From assembly GCA_934462715.1 (NCBI GenBank), contig CAKSIJ010000022.1, positions 1-36,947 of the forward strand: a DNA stretch of 36,947 nucleotides. Direction: 5' to 3'. Position 1 is the first letter of the stretch. Every line of letters begins with the position of its first letter. This stretch comes from an uncultured Clostridia bacterium. GTDB taxonomy: Bacteria > Bacillota > Clostridia > UBA1381. The position numbers were made by a program, and so were the translations under genes. Positions 1 to 7,933 of this stretch are shown in pieces. The notes beneath the pieces were generated by a model that worked only from the letters and a program-made list of their open reading frames with translations, did no database searches and was not told where the DNA came from.

Positions 1-327
1 GCGGAATTCAGTTATTGTATGGCATATATCTTTGCAAGCGGATCAAAGATTTTGTTTTCGGGTGATGATATGACAACTTATACAGACGAACAAATAAATC
101 TCATTAACAGATTAAAGGATTTAGATAATGATAATATATATTTTGAGAACGATCAATTTGAAATTTGCCATAATAAAAAGTATTATGTATTCTTAAATAG
201 TACGGAAAATGAAAAAAGCTTTAACATAAATTGTGCGAAAATGAGTGACTTTTTTGACGATAGCGTGGTTTGCAATCCTATCAATGTTTCGGCACATAGC
301 GGAAAAATAATTGAGTTGATATATTGA
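1..327 (+). CDS. C-terminal fragment, probable glycoside hydrolase (partial, 5' end outside window)
   Basis: The reading frame is open from the first base of the window and ends at a TGA at 325-327, so this is the last ~108 residues of a longer protein; the ATG at 19 is probably internal. The visible part runs ASGSKILFSGDD, then a helix-like stretch, then a run of short beta-type segments ending SGKIIELIY. That pattern (a 'GS-x-LLSGDD' strand followed by a small beta-sandwich) recalls the C-terminal end of alpha-galactosidase/melibiase-type glycosidases. No catalytic residue is visible here, so the assignment is a resemblance only. No clear Rho-independent terminator directly follows the stop. 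It could equally be the C-terminal domain of another carbohydrate enzyme. Confidence 0.4.
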   Translation, partial: AEFSYCMAYIFASGSKILFSGDDMTTYTDEQINLINRLKDLDNDNIYFENDQFEICHNKKYYVFLNSTENEKSFNINCAKMSDFFDDSVVCNPINVSAHSGKIIELIY

Positions 328-450
328 TTTTCGTATGATAAAAATTTGGCATTGTCAATAGTTGGGGCAAGATCAAAAGGGGGCAATCCCTCATTTTGTG
401 TAAACCTCAAGTTTGACTCCAAAATGATGGTATAATCTAATTAATTTTTG

Positions 451-483
451 TGGGCTGAAAGCCGGTTTTAGGCTTACAGCCCA
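451..483 (+). terminator. Imperfect hairpin downstream of the glycosidase fragment
   Basis: TGGGCTG (451-457) pairs with CAGCCCA (477-483), and after an A/A mismatch AAGCC (459-463) pairs with GGCTT (471-475), leaving a 7-nt loop. There is no good U-tract on either side, so it may be a weak terminator, an mRNA 3' end structure or part of a dispersed repeat. It sits between the truncated gene and the insertion sequence. The remaining bases of the 328-538 gap contain a TATAAT at 431-436 without a properly spaced -35, and nothing else I recognise. Confidence 0.35.
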
Positions 484-538
484 TAGCTATACTATAGCAC
501 AAAATTGACGGCATGTCAAGGGCGCCCTTGTAAGAGGG

Positions 539-1775
539 CACGGTTTTTGAATGAGTGAACAAATTATGAACAAATCCAACCAAGCACGATTTTATCAAGA
601 TAAGTACTATCTAATAAGCATCTGAATTGCTTGTCTGTAATACTTCCTTTAAAAGTTTTTTCACTTTTTAATATATTTAGGGCAATTTGGCGTATAACAT
701 TAAAGTTTTCAGCCGAATTGTCCTTTCTTGCTCTGCTTTCATCTTCACGAAATGCCATATCCAAAACCCAATGAAGTTTATTTTCAATACTCCAATGATT
801 TCTTTTATGCTTCATTATCTCGGCTGCCGTCGCACCTTTGCAGCTATACATAAAATAGTGATTTTGTTTTGATTTATGACTATTCTGCTCAATCTCACAA
901 TATATTGCTCCTATTCCGTTTATACCATTCCATTCCTCTTTTCCGGTCAGCCAGCCAATTTCTTCGGAAATAACACAGGTTCGTGTTTCTATTCGACCAT
1001 GCGCTTTTTCAACAGTTTTGTGATAATTACTACTTTCTATAACACTTTTATCATTTCTGATATCATCAAGATACAGTTTTGCATCTCTAAACAATGTTTT
1101 TTGATTGTCTTTTAACGATAATATATAATCAGCATTTTTTGATATGATTTTTTCGGCTATATTTTTCTGTGTCCCCATTGCATCGACGGTTATTATACAT
1201 CCGCTCACTTCAAGCATATCAAGCAATTTGGGAATTGCAGTTATTTCGTTACTTTTTTCATCGCATGCTAATTGTCCCATAACAAGTTCACATTCACTTG
1301 AGAATGCGCTGACAACATGAAGCGGACGCTTTGTTTTATCCTGCGTTCTGCGTGCTGTTTTTCCGTCAATTGCTATAACTCCGGTTAACTCTGAAACTAC
1401 ACTTTTATTCACAAAACAAGGTATGCAATTTTTTTGTATCTATCTCTTTTATAATATTTCTAAATGTACAAGCATCAGGTATTCCATACTCAAGTTTTAA
1501 AAATGTTTTTAACCATTCTTGCTTGCTTTTCCCAAACATTTCGACCTTTGCATACGATGTTGCACCACATATTACGGCTAACAACATAATGATTAAAACT
1601 TCATGCAAAGGATACATCACACTGCGTGTTCTTCGAGTATCTTCAATACCTTCTAATACTTCTGATAATGCTAATTTTCTCATAATAATCACCGTTTTTA
1701 TTTTATTATCTCATAAAATTCATATCTGTGATATTATTTTTTGCTAACATTTTGTTTACTCATTCAAAAACCGTG
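539..1775 (-). mobile_element. ISAs1-family insertion sequence, about 1.24 kb
   Basis: The element is bounded by terminal inverted repeats of 25 bp: the left end 539-563 starts CACGGTTTTTGAATGAGTG, and the reverse complement of 1751-1775 matches it at 24 of 25 positions. Between them lies one transposase in two frames on the minus strand, of the DDE_Tnp_ISAs1 / H-repeat type. Similarity between the two ends continues imperfectly outward (CAAGGGC at 517-523 against GCCCTTG at 1791-1797; CTTGTAA at 527-533 against TTACAAG at 1782-1788), so the true ends may be about 20 bp further out. No target-site duplication is visible at either choice of boundary. Confidence 0.8.
564..1692 (-). pseudogene. 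ISAs1-family transposase, split by a +1 frameshift
   Basis: Two minus-strand frames together make the usual ~375-residue ISAs1/H-repeat transposase. The N-terminal part (1405-1692, 95 aa) carries the DDE_Tnp_1-associated region beginning LSEVLEGIEDTRRTRS. The C-terminal part (564-1412, 282 aa) has the catalytic domain with VIAIDGKTARRT (first Asp), TVDAMGTQK (second Asp) and the C-terminal NHWSIENKLHWVLD segment (Glu). The frames meet at a run of four T (coding strand) near 1412: removing one T would join TLF directly to VNKSVVSEL. Because this family normally has a single ORF, a one-base insertion is the simplest reading. The GTG that opens the second frame is not preceded by a good ribosome site. 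Probably inactive unless frameshifting restores it. Confidence 0.8.
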
Positions 1776-1794
1776 AAAAATTTACAAGAAGCCC

Positions 1795-1823
1795 TTGCAA
1801 AACCGGCAAAATAGGTGTATAAT
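1795..1823 (+). promoter_or_regulatory. Promoter for the DUF4886 hydrolase gene
   Basis: TTGCAA (1795-1800), 17-bp spacer, TATAAT (1818-1823). The -35 lies in the outer, imperfect inverted repeat of the adjacent insertion sequence while the -10 lies outside it, so the promoter may have been created or altered by the insertion. The gene starts 74 nt downstream. Confidence 0.65.
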
Positions 1824-1896
1824 CAGATATTGTTGTCGGATTCCTTTGCTTTTTGGGGGAATCTGCAAGTTATAAAACAAAAAGGGCGGAATTATT

Positions 1897-2619
1897 ATGA
1901 AAATTTTATCTATAGGCAACAGCTTCTCCGAGGACGCACAGCGGTATCTTCACAGCTTGGCGGCTGCCAATAACAAAGACTTAATGTGCGTCAATTTGTA
2001 TATAGGCGGCTGTCCCTTAGAAGCGCACTACATAAATTTAACCGACAATGAAAAGAGTTATGATTTTCAGGTGAACGGAGTAAATACAAACCTTAAGGTT
2101 TCTGTAAAGGAGGTCATAAAAAGCAACAAATGGGATTATATCACCTTGCAGCAGGCGAGTCATTTAAGCTTTGATTTCAACAGTTATGTGCCGTATATCG
2201 AAAAAATAAACGAATGGACAAGATTAAGATGTCCCGACGCAAAAATATTGCTGCATCAAACATGGGCATACCCCGAAAATCATGAACGGCTTTCCGAGGT
2301 CGGATTCAGTACGACAAAAGAAATGTTTTCCAAAGTAAGGGAAGCTTACGATATGGCTCAAAAAACAATCAATCCCGACGGAGTAATCAGAAGCGGTGAA
2401 GCAATGCTTGAAGTCTACAGCGCTTTTCCCGATATTGTTTACCGTGATCAGCTTCATGCAAGCTACGGTTTCGGAAGATATTTATTGGGCTGCGTCTGGT
2501 ATAAGACTTTATTCGGCGAAAATCCAAAGGTGCATATATCTAGCTTTGACGAGCCTGTCGACAGTAAATATTTGCCGCAAATAAATCAAATTATAAATCA
2601 CATTTGCAATGTGAAATAA
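1897..2619 (+). CDS. DUF4886 / SGNH-like hydrolase
   Basis: A 240-residue protein starting MKILSIGNSFSEDAQRYL. The GNSFS block with Ser9 and the late DQLH motif (Asp184, His187) are the hallmarks of the DUF4886 branch of SGNH/GDSL hydrolases; members are thought to be esterases, often linked to carbohydrate deacetylation (family knowledge). Middle segments IGGCPLEAHY and DYITLQQASHLS fit the conserved Gly and Asn/Gln oxyanion blocks. No signal peptide is visible, so it should be cytoplasmic. The start is set by AAGGGCGG about 9 nt before ATG 1897. It stands alone between two insertion sequences with its own promoter, and unlike its neighbours it is intact. The true substrate cannot be read from the sequence. 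Confidence 0.8.
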   Translation: MKILSIGNSFSEDAQRYLHSLAAANNKDLMCVNLYIGGCPLEAHYINLTDNEKSYDFQVNGVNTNLKVSVKEVIKSNKWDYITLQQASHLSFDFNSYVPYIEKINEWTRLRCPDAKILLHQTWAYPENHERLSEVGFSTTKEMFSKVREAYDMAQKTINPDGVIRSGEAMLEVYSAFPDIVYRDQLHASYGFGRYLLGCVWYKTLFGENPKVHISSFDEPVDSKYLPQINQIINHICNVK

Positions 2620-2741
2620 GAATAAAAAAATGCAATAAAAAAAGTATCAAAGTGCATTTTCAAAAAGTGTTTATTGTGCTATACTTTAATATGCAATTTT
2701 TAAATCGGTAAAATCACAGCAAAAATGCAAAAATAATAGCA

Positions 2742-2771
2742 TTTACAAGGTTTGGTTTGCTATGATATAAT
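2742..2771 (+). promoter_or_regulatory. Promoter-like sequence without an obvious gene
   Basis: TTTACA (2742-2747), 18-bp spacer, TGA then TATAAT (2766-2771): an extended -10 promoter pointing right. The first start codon downstream, ATG 2852, opens only a 15-codon frame (ends 2899), and beyond it lies the minus-strand transposase. It may drive a structured RNA, or be the promoter of a gene that the insertion sequence replaced. Confidence 0.45.
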
Positions 2772-2878
2772 GAAAACAAAAACATACCGGGTAAATGCAA
2801 AATGCAAGTTTTACAATTGCCCCAAAAGCGGAAGGTAGTGTAAAGTAGCATATGAAAAAAGAAGTGTGTGAAAACCTA

Positions 2879-3068
2879 CCGTCACCCTTGACAGCTTAGG
2901 CAAAACAATGCTTGAAATATTGTGCCGACGGTGAGAGACTCAAGAACAAATTGAATTTTTACCGTCAGCAAAAACAGTGTAGCATTGTTTTACCACACTG
3001 TAAAGGGCAAGCAAAATCAAAGATTTTGTGACTGACTTTGCCTCGGGTTCAAAATCTAAGAACAAATT
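2879..3068 (+). repeat. Repeated and inverted motifs beside the second insertion sequence
   Basis: Two units each start with ACCGTCA (about 2878 and 2960) and end with AAGAACAAATT (2942-2952 and 3058-3068). Part of the first (2885-2915, containing CCCTTGACAG and GGCAAAACAATGCT) is roughly inverted in the second (2977-3012, AGCATTGTTTTACC and CTGTAAAGGG). A smaller stem ACAGTGT/ACACTGT and a nested stem GGCAA..AAAATC/GATTTT..TTGCC also occur. The last unit overlaps the transposase stop codon, so this is probably the left end region of the element, or a structured RNA carried by it. The rest of the 2620-3066 gap shows only a weak AAAATGCA/TGCATTTT stem just after the DUF4886 gene. Confidence 0.5.
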
Positions 3069-4522
3069 ATGTGTTAGTTTGCTGTGATTGAATATTTGCA
3101 ACGGTTTTCTGACCGAGATAAATAAGCAGCTGCCATTTGCCCGGCATAGTATCGGCACTTTCGAGAATATCGACTTTGTTAAGTACCCGATAGCTGTTGA
3201 ATTTATGCGGTCTGAGGAAATTGTAATAGCAAACCCAGAGAGCAACGGCATAGTTTGAACCGTCAAAGTTATCATAACCGCAGGTACAGCGATAAGAAGC
3301 TTTAAAGGTTCTGTTAAGCCGTTCAATCATTTGCTTAAACGGTCTGAATTCTTTGGGAACCGCGTCATCATTGCTTAATCCGATTACTTGAGTAATATCA
3401 AAATTGAGAGGATTATCCTTGTTTAAAGCAAACTGCTGTGCAGCCAAAGGATAGGCGGGGTATCCGTCAGCGATAAACTTAAATGTTTTTGGGAGCTTCA
3501 CAATATTCTTAAAAGCCATACGCATAGCTAAAATACAGGGTCCGACACCGCAGTTATCAGAAACTATGTAACCGATGATTGAACGGGAAACAGCGTCCAT
3601 AATAAGCCAGAGATAACCTTTAACACCTTTGACTTTTATGTATGTTTCATCAGCGACAAATGTGTCGGATTTGGGATAATTGAAGTTATCCGTAAAAGGC
3701 TTAACAAGCAAAGCGGCGGTTTTGGCATAGTTTGCAACCATGGTATGAGATATACTGATATTGTGAATATCACGCAAAGCCTGAGCGGTTTTTCTTAAAG
3801 ATAAGCCGAGATTGACATGATATGTAAGACACAAACCCATAATATGAGCACTTTGTTTTCTGAAACGCAGAGAAGACGCATTTTTAGGCAATGAACTAAT
3901 GTCCATCTTGAAAAAGTCAATGTTGAATTCTCTGTATAAGTAATGAAGCTTGTATTTGTTTTTGCCGTATGGCTCATCAAGGTCTTGTTTCTTAACCTTT
4001 TTGAGGTTTTGGAGGTAATAGGAGCATTTCTTGTTGACGCATTTGTGAACGGTAAAATGCTTGCGGTCTTTTTGGGGAACAAGAATATGATTGCAGTAAG
4101 GACAGCGAAGAGAGTGCGGTTTTGTAAATCTTGATTCTTCCGAACTGAACTTGTTTAAGCAAACTTTGCAAAAAAAGCTGACCTTTGGAACCGTTGTTCT
4201 TGTAGAGATATTCCTTGGGAGCATTACAGCAAGGGCAAATGGTGTCATCGGGTATGTCGCAGGGTTTACAGCGGTTAACCGGCTTGATATCGACACCGTA
4301 TCTTTCTTTGATGTAAGGTATGTAATCATAGTAATGCCATACTTCGTGTTTAACGATGCGCGGAGGCTTATCGATTTTGAATTTTTGATATTCGGGCGAA
4401 TGAGAATCATCAAAAGCAAATTGCCTGAGAGGTATAAATTTGCAGATAAATTTAAAAAGAAATAAAATTATTTGCAAAAGGTATTGATTTTGTACAAGTA
4501 AATAGTGTATAATAGAGTTCAT
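3067..4522 (-). pseudogene. DDE transposase with zinc-ribbon N-terminus, frameshifted
   Basis: The minus strand encodes about 485 residues across two frames. The N-terminal frame (from ATG 4522) has a zinc-ribbon CPCCN and continues to GQLF; the C-terminal frame continues CKVCLNKF, a second pair CPYC, then a DDE catalytic domain: VADETYIKVKG (Asp), FIADGYPAY (Asp), and MIERLNRTFK (Glu), with an RPHKF motif near the end. The integrase-like spacing resembles IS6/IS240-type or related rve transposases. The frames meet at a run of seven T on the coding strand (4170-4176); six T would give one continuous protein, restoring CKVC in the second zinc pair. The shift needed is +1, not the -1 used by many insertion sequences, so a base insertion is more likely than programmed frameshifting. 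The family assignment is tentative. Confidence 0.7.
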
Positions 4523-4684
4523 AGCAATAGTCTCCTTTTGGACTGTTTATTTAATTGTTGTTAGCAACTCAATTATACAGCATGCTATATTTTTATGCAA
4601 AAATCGTGAAACTTCCTTAAAATTAAGGTTTTAACGAGAGTTAAAATATATAAAACGGGGTGTCTGTTTGACACTACCAAGCGG

Positions 4685-5514
4685 AAGAAAATTAAATATT
4701 GGGGAACAGCGGCGGCAGAGGGTGTACCGGGGTTATTCTGCGACTGTGAAATTTGCAAAAAAAACCGGGAGCTTGGCGGACGAAATATAAGAACAAGAAG
4801 TCAGGCAATTATCGATGACAGGCTTTTAATTGATTTCCCGGCAGACATATATGCACTTTTTAAAGTACAACCTGCCGATGACAAAAAATCAAAAGCTGTA
4901 TCATAACACATTCGCATACAGATCATCTTTATCCTGTTGAAATTGAAGTACGCAGAGATGGTTTTGCGCACATAGACAATCGTGAACCGCTGACCTTTTA
5001 TTCTGCAAAAAGCGGATACGATATGCTTGCCGGCGTTGTAAAAAAAATACAGCATATCCGAAAAAGATATAAAGCTTGTTGAGATTAAACCGTTTGAGGA
5101 ATTTGAAACGGAGGGCTATAATATTATGCCGATCAAGGCGGAACACGACGAAAAGTCCACGCCTGTTGTGTATGCTGTCGAAAAGGACGGAAAAAGCATA
5201 TTCTATGCCAATGGCACAAGCGAGCTGTGCGAGGAAAGTATGAACACACTGCGCCGCCGTAAAAAGCCGTTTGACGTCATTTCGCTTGACTGTACCGCAG
5301 CGTTCAGGGACATAACATATATAGGTCATCTTAATTTGAAGCGATGTATTAATGTAAAAACACAATTTTTAAACGATGGCATTGCCGATAAGAATACCGT
5401 TTTTGTGCTTAATCATTTTTCCCACAACGGAAACGCCGTGTATGATAATTTTCACATATTGCCGGCGAAAACGGATTTTTGGTATCATATGACGGTATGG
5501 AGCTTGAGTTTTAA
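4685..5514 (+). pseudogene. Metallo-beta-lactamase-fold hydrolase (PhnP-like) pseudogene, three frameshifts
   Basis: Translation in successive frames gives a recognisable MBL-fold protein. Frame 1 from about 4688 reads KYWGTAAAEGVPGLFCDC then IIDDRLLIDFPADIY and stops at TAA 4904. Frame 2 resumes with IITHSHTDHLYP, whose HSHTDH (4909-4926) is the zinc-binding HxHxDH signature, and stops at 5080. Frame 3 carries MPIKAEHDEK and VLNHFSHNGNAVYD. A last shift gives VSYDGMELEF and a stop at 5512-5514. The breaks fall at or near homopolymers: six A (4883-4888), eight A (5040-5047) and five T (5476-5480; six would be in frame). No start codon is present: AAG stands at 4685, where an ATG would be expected. 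The next gene begins 91 nt later, so it was probably co-transcribed. A degraded relic, or a sequencing problem. Confidence 0.8.
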
Positions 5515-5605
5515 TTTAATTTGTGATGGTGTAACAGAAATCATGAAGCAATGGCAAAGCTATATTTGCAATTGCCTCATAATAATGAGTTAAGGAGCTT
5601 TGTTA

Positions 5606-6358
5606 ATGGAATATAAAAATATAAACTACACAAACAGCACCGATTTTTATCGGTCGTTGGATATTTTTATGCCCGATAATCCAAGCGGCAAAATCCCCGT
5701 ATTTATATATTTTCACGGCGGCGGATTGGAGTCGGGAAGCAAGGAGGAAATCGGTGCGCAGAGATTTGTTGAAAACAATATCGGCTTTGTATCGGTTAAC
5801 TATCGCCTGTATCCCTATTGCCGGTATCCGGATTATATTTGGGATTGCGCTTTGGGTGTAAAATGGGTAATGGAAAACATCGAACAATATGCAAATGTTT
5901 CCGAAATATTTATCGGCGGAACCTCTGCCGGAGCGTACATAGCCATGATGCTGTGCTTTGACCGAAAATACCTTACATCCTGCGGCGTTGATTTTAATAA
6001 AATAAGCGGATTTGTTTTCAACGCCGGACAACCTGCCGCTCATTTTAATGTACTCAGAGAACGAGGTATCGATTCGAGAAAATGCATTGTCGATGAATCC
6101 GCACCGCTGTATCATATCGACGAATACAACAATCAGCCACCTATGCTTATCTTCTGCGCAGACAATGACATGGTAAACAGATATGAACAGACGCAGCTGT
6201 TAATCGGCACTCTTAAATGTATGAATTACCCGAGTGAAAATATAAGCTTTGAGCTTATGAAAGGTCATTCTCATTGCGATTATATTAACGATGACGATTT
6301 GTTTGCCGAAAAAATAGTAAGATTCATATTAAACATAACAGATAATTGTAAAATGTAA
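5606..6358 (+). CDS. Alpha/beta hydrolase (BD-FAE / esterase-lipase type)
   Basis: A 250-residue alpha/beta-hydrolase. The oxyanion motif HGGG is at residues 37-40, the nucleophile elbow GTSAGA puts Ser107 in place, Asp188 in CADNDMV and a His in MKGHSH (221 or 223) complete the triad. This arrangement is that of the hormone-sensitive-lipase / BD-FAE group, which hydrolyses carboxyl esters, often acetyl or feruloyl groups on carbohydrates (family knowledge; the substrate here is unknown). There is no signal peptide, so it acts in the cytoplasm. AAGGAG at 5592-5597 lies 8 nt before ATG 5606, which decides the start over the TTG at 5600. It follows the metallo-hydrolase pseudogene and precedes a small membrane protein, with no terminator between them. 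Confidence 0.85.
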   Translation: MEYKNINYTNSTDFYRSLDIFMPDNPSGKIPVFIYFHGGGLESGSKEEIGAQRFVENNIGFVSVNYRLYPYCRYPDYIWDCALGVKWVMENIEQYANVSEIFIGGTSAGAYIAMMLCFDRKYLTSCGVDFNKISGFVFNAGQPAAHFNVLRERGIDSRKCIVDESAPLYHIDEYNNQPPMLIFCADNDMVNRYEQTQLLIGTLKCMNYPSENISFELMKGHSHCDYINDDDLFAEKIVRFILNITDNCKM

Positions 6359-6405
6359 ATTTTACAGTCAACTGTATTAAAAACACCAAGGGAGATAGAT
6401 AAATA

Positions 6406-6693
6406 ATGTCGGATTTTTTTGAAATTGCCATGCTGGTTTCTTTTGGAATATCGTGGCCGATAAATGTAATTAAATCAATAAGAACCAAATCAACCAAAGG
6501 AAAGAGCTTGGCTTTTCTGTTAATGATTTTTGTGGGTTATATATTCGGTATTACATCAAAGCTGATGTCATCGGATTTTAAATGGTACGTTATGTTCTTT
6601 TACATACTTAATTTACTGATGGTAGGATTGGATATAGTGTTATATGCCGTGAATTATACAAGAGAAAACCGGGCGATCGGCATTAATTTATAA
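6406..6693 (+). CDS. SemiSWEET / PQ-loop-like small membrane protein
   Basis: A 95-residue protein with three predicted hydrophobic helices (about 5-22, 35-52 and 58-82) and a loop SWPINVIKSIRTKSTKGKS after the first helix that resembles the PQ-loop of SemiSWEET proteins, with proline 18 in the usual place. SemiSWEETs are half-transporters that dimerise in the inner membrane and pass sugars by facilitated diffusion (family knowledge). GGGAGA lies 10 nt before the ATG. It is 47 nt after the esterase gene and probably its operon partner, which would fit a small sugar-use cassette, but that is inference. The assignment to SemiSWEET is likely rather than certain because the family is short and diverse. 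Confidence 0.65.
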   Translation: MSDFFEIAMLVSFGISWPINVIKSIRTKSTKGKSLAFLLMIFVGYIFGITSKLMSSDFKWYVMFFYILNLLMVGLDIVLYAVNYTRENRAIGINL

Positions 6694-6752
6694 ATTGCAT
6701 AATAAATATTTAAACAATCAACCAGCAGAGTTTAAACCTTCGCAAAAAACAA

Positions 6753-6833
6753 CGAGGTACAGACATACTCCCTAAATTATATCTGTACCTCGACTCAAAA
6801 AATTCTGCGGCATTTCAGAACTTATGTGCCGCA
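6753..6833 (-). terminator. Two tandem terminator hairpins for the minus-strand hydrolase
   Basis: Reading leftward, the first hairpin is TGCGGCA/TGCCGCA (6806-6812 with 6827-6833), followed by GAATTTTTTG. The second is the 11-bp perfect stem CGAGGTACAGA (6753-6763) with TCTGTACCTCG (6782-6792), followed by TTGTTTTTTG. Both have U-tracts only in the minus direction, so they end transcription of the gene at 6874-7560. The plus-strand SemiSWEET gene meets them from the other side without a U-tract. Confidence 0.8.
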
Positions 6834-6873
6834 AAAATCAAATTAAAAATCTAACGATTTCACAAAATTGTGT

Positions 6874-7560
6874 TCATAAAACCGTTTTCAAAAAATTGTC
6901 AACCTCCAGATTAAACTCGGTCGGCCGCTTATTCGCAATAAAATGATTTCCTTTGACAAACGTCAGCTTTACATTCGGCAGATTTTCCGCAATTTTCTTG
7001 GTATGAGATTCTTTAATCATATCTTTCGTTCCGCAAATAACAAGCGTAGGTGCAGTAATCTGTGACAATTCATACGGCTCAATATTCGGTTCGTTCACCA
7101 TTAAGCCGAGCATTTCGGCATTTCTTTTGGCTTTCTCAGATTTTTCTGCAAACCTCTTTGCGATTTTGTATCCTATCTCAATCGGAATTTGCGTTGATCG
7201 TTTTACACCTTCAGGGTTAAGATTTCCGCCGTTCAGTATTAAAGCCTTTACCATGTCCGGGTGGTTCATCGCAAATTTCATTGCAATGTTTGCACCGTCC
7301 GAAAATCCTAAAATTACCGCATTTAAAATTTTATGCGATTTCATAAAATCATATAAATCACAGGAAAATTGTTCAATGGTAAACGGTTCATCACCTCTCG
7401 GGGATTTGCCGTGACCTCTTGTATCCAATGCAATTACACGGTATTTTCTTTGAAAATACTCTATCTGATATTTGAAATATGAACCGTTTTCACCGTTTCC
7501 GTGCAAGAATATAAACGCTTCTCCCGTTCCCTTTTCCCGATAATATAATTCTGTGTCCAT
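6874..7560 (-). CDS. Alpha/beta hydrolase
   Basis: A 228-residue alpha/beta-hydrolase of the AB_hydrolase_1 type. The strand-turn LHGNGENGS (19-27) gives the oxyanion region, GFSDGA carries the nucleophile Ser87, Asp180 is in CGTKDMI and His206 in KGNHF, so the triad is complete. No lid-domain insertion large enough for a lipase is visible, and there is no signal sequence. The substrate cannot be inferred; relatives include small-molecule esterases and C-C hydrolases. The gene is monocistronic, with its own promoter on the right and two terminators on the left. GAGGAAGAAG gives a weak Shine-Dalgarno before the ATG at 7560. It is not related in sequence to the hydrolase at 5606-6358 beyond the fold. 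Confidence 0.85.
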   Translation of the reverse strand: MDTELYYREKGTGEAFIFLHGNGENGSYFKYQIEYFQRKYRVIALDTRGHGKSPRGDEPFTIEQFSCDLYDFMKSHKILNAVILGFSDGANIAMKFAMNHPDMVKALILNGGNLNPEGVKRSTQIPIEIGYKIAKRFAEKSEKAKRNAEMLGLMVNEPNIEPYELSQITAPTLVICGTKDMIKESHTKKIAENLPNVKLTFVKGNHFIANKRPTEFNLEVDNFLKTVL

Positions 7561-7596
7561 TCTTCTTCCTCATAAATTTAGGTTTGTTTTGCAATA

Positions 7597-7625
7597 ATTA
7601 TACCACATAAGCAATAAAAAAGCAA
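7597..7625 (-). promoter_or_regulatory. Promoter of the minus-strand alpha/beta hydrolase
   Basis: On the minus strand, TTGCTT (7620-7625), 17-bp spacer, TATAAT (7597-7602), with TGG just before the -10 as an extended element. It lies about 37 nt before the start codon. Confidence 0.75.
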
Positions 7626-7668
7626 TCGTTTCCAACCGCTTTCTTAATTTTTACAGTTGATTTAGTAT

Positions 7669-7925
7669 CTTCAAGCTCCGAATAAGGGTTAGATGTGCGC
7701 ATTTTAACCGCTGACATACGTGGGAAAGTAAATGCACGCAGGTTGCTCTTATGCAGGAGCACAGTCGTACATTTGTACTTCATGCTCCGAATAAGGGTAA
7801 GATGCGCGTATTTTAATTGCTGACACTCGTGGGAAAGTAAATGCGTGCAGGTTGCTCTTATGCAGGAGCGCAGTCGTACGTTGGTACTTCAAGCTCCGAA
7901 TAAGGGTAAGATGCGCGCATTTTCT
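7669..7925. repeat. 109-bp tandem repeat, about 2.3 copies
   Basis: The units start at 7669, 7778 and 7887, exactly 109 bp apart, each opening with CTTCA(A/T)GCTCCGAATAAGGG; the third breaks off near 7925, just outside the stop codon of the permease gene. Each unit can fold on itself: GCTCC..ATAAG..GCGCATTT pairs imperfectly with AAATGCGTGC..CTTAT..GGAGC. The units differ by a few bases that partly keep pairing. It fills most of the 373-bp gap between two minus-strand genes, and may act as the 3' structured end of the transporter operon. No ORF in it looks real. Confidence 0.85.
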
Positions 7926-7933
7926 TTTCCACG

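Larger units (their letters stand above)
2879..4646 (-). mobile_element. Second insertion sequence, boundaries uncertain
   Basis: A DDE transposase (3067-4522, minus strand) marks this as an insertion element. I could not find convincing terminal inverted repeats or a target duplication; the limits given simply enclose the structured DNA on the left and the palindromes CCTTAA/TTAAGG (4615-4628) and TTTTAAC/GTTAAAA (4629-4646) on the right. The element sits immediately upstream of the metallo-hydrolase pseudogene, whose start codon and promoter are missing, which suggests the insertion removed them. Confidence 0.35.

Noticed and set aside
413..436. Promoter TTGACT ... TATAAT
   Set aside because: The spacer is only 12 bp, far from 16 to 18, and no gene follows in this direction before the insertion sequence.
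4170..4176. Programmed -1 frameshifting in the second transposase at a run of seven T
   Set aside because: Joining the frames needs a +1 shift (one T skipped), not -1, so the slippery-run model does not fit.
7598..7783. Small minus-strand ORF of 61 codons in the 109-bp repeat region
   Set aside because: It overlaps the hydrolase promoter and repeat, lacks a ribosome site, and its frame is not kept in the next repeat copy.
7669..7925. CRISPR array
   Set aside because: The repeated unit is 109 bp with no short repeat/spacer alternation, only 2.3 copies, and no cas genes.
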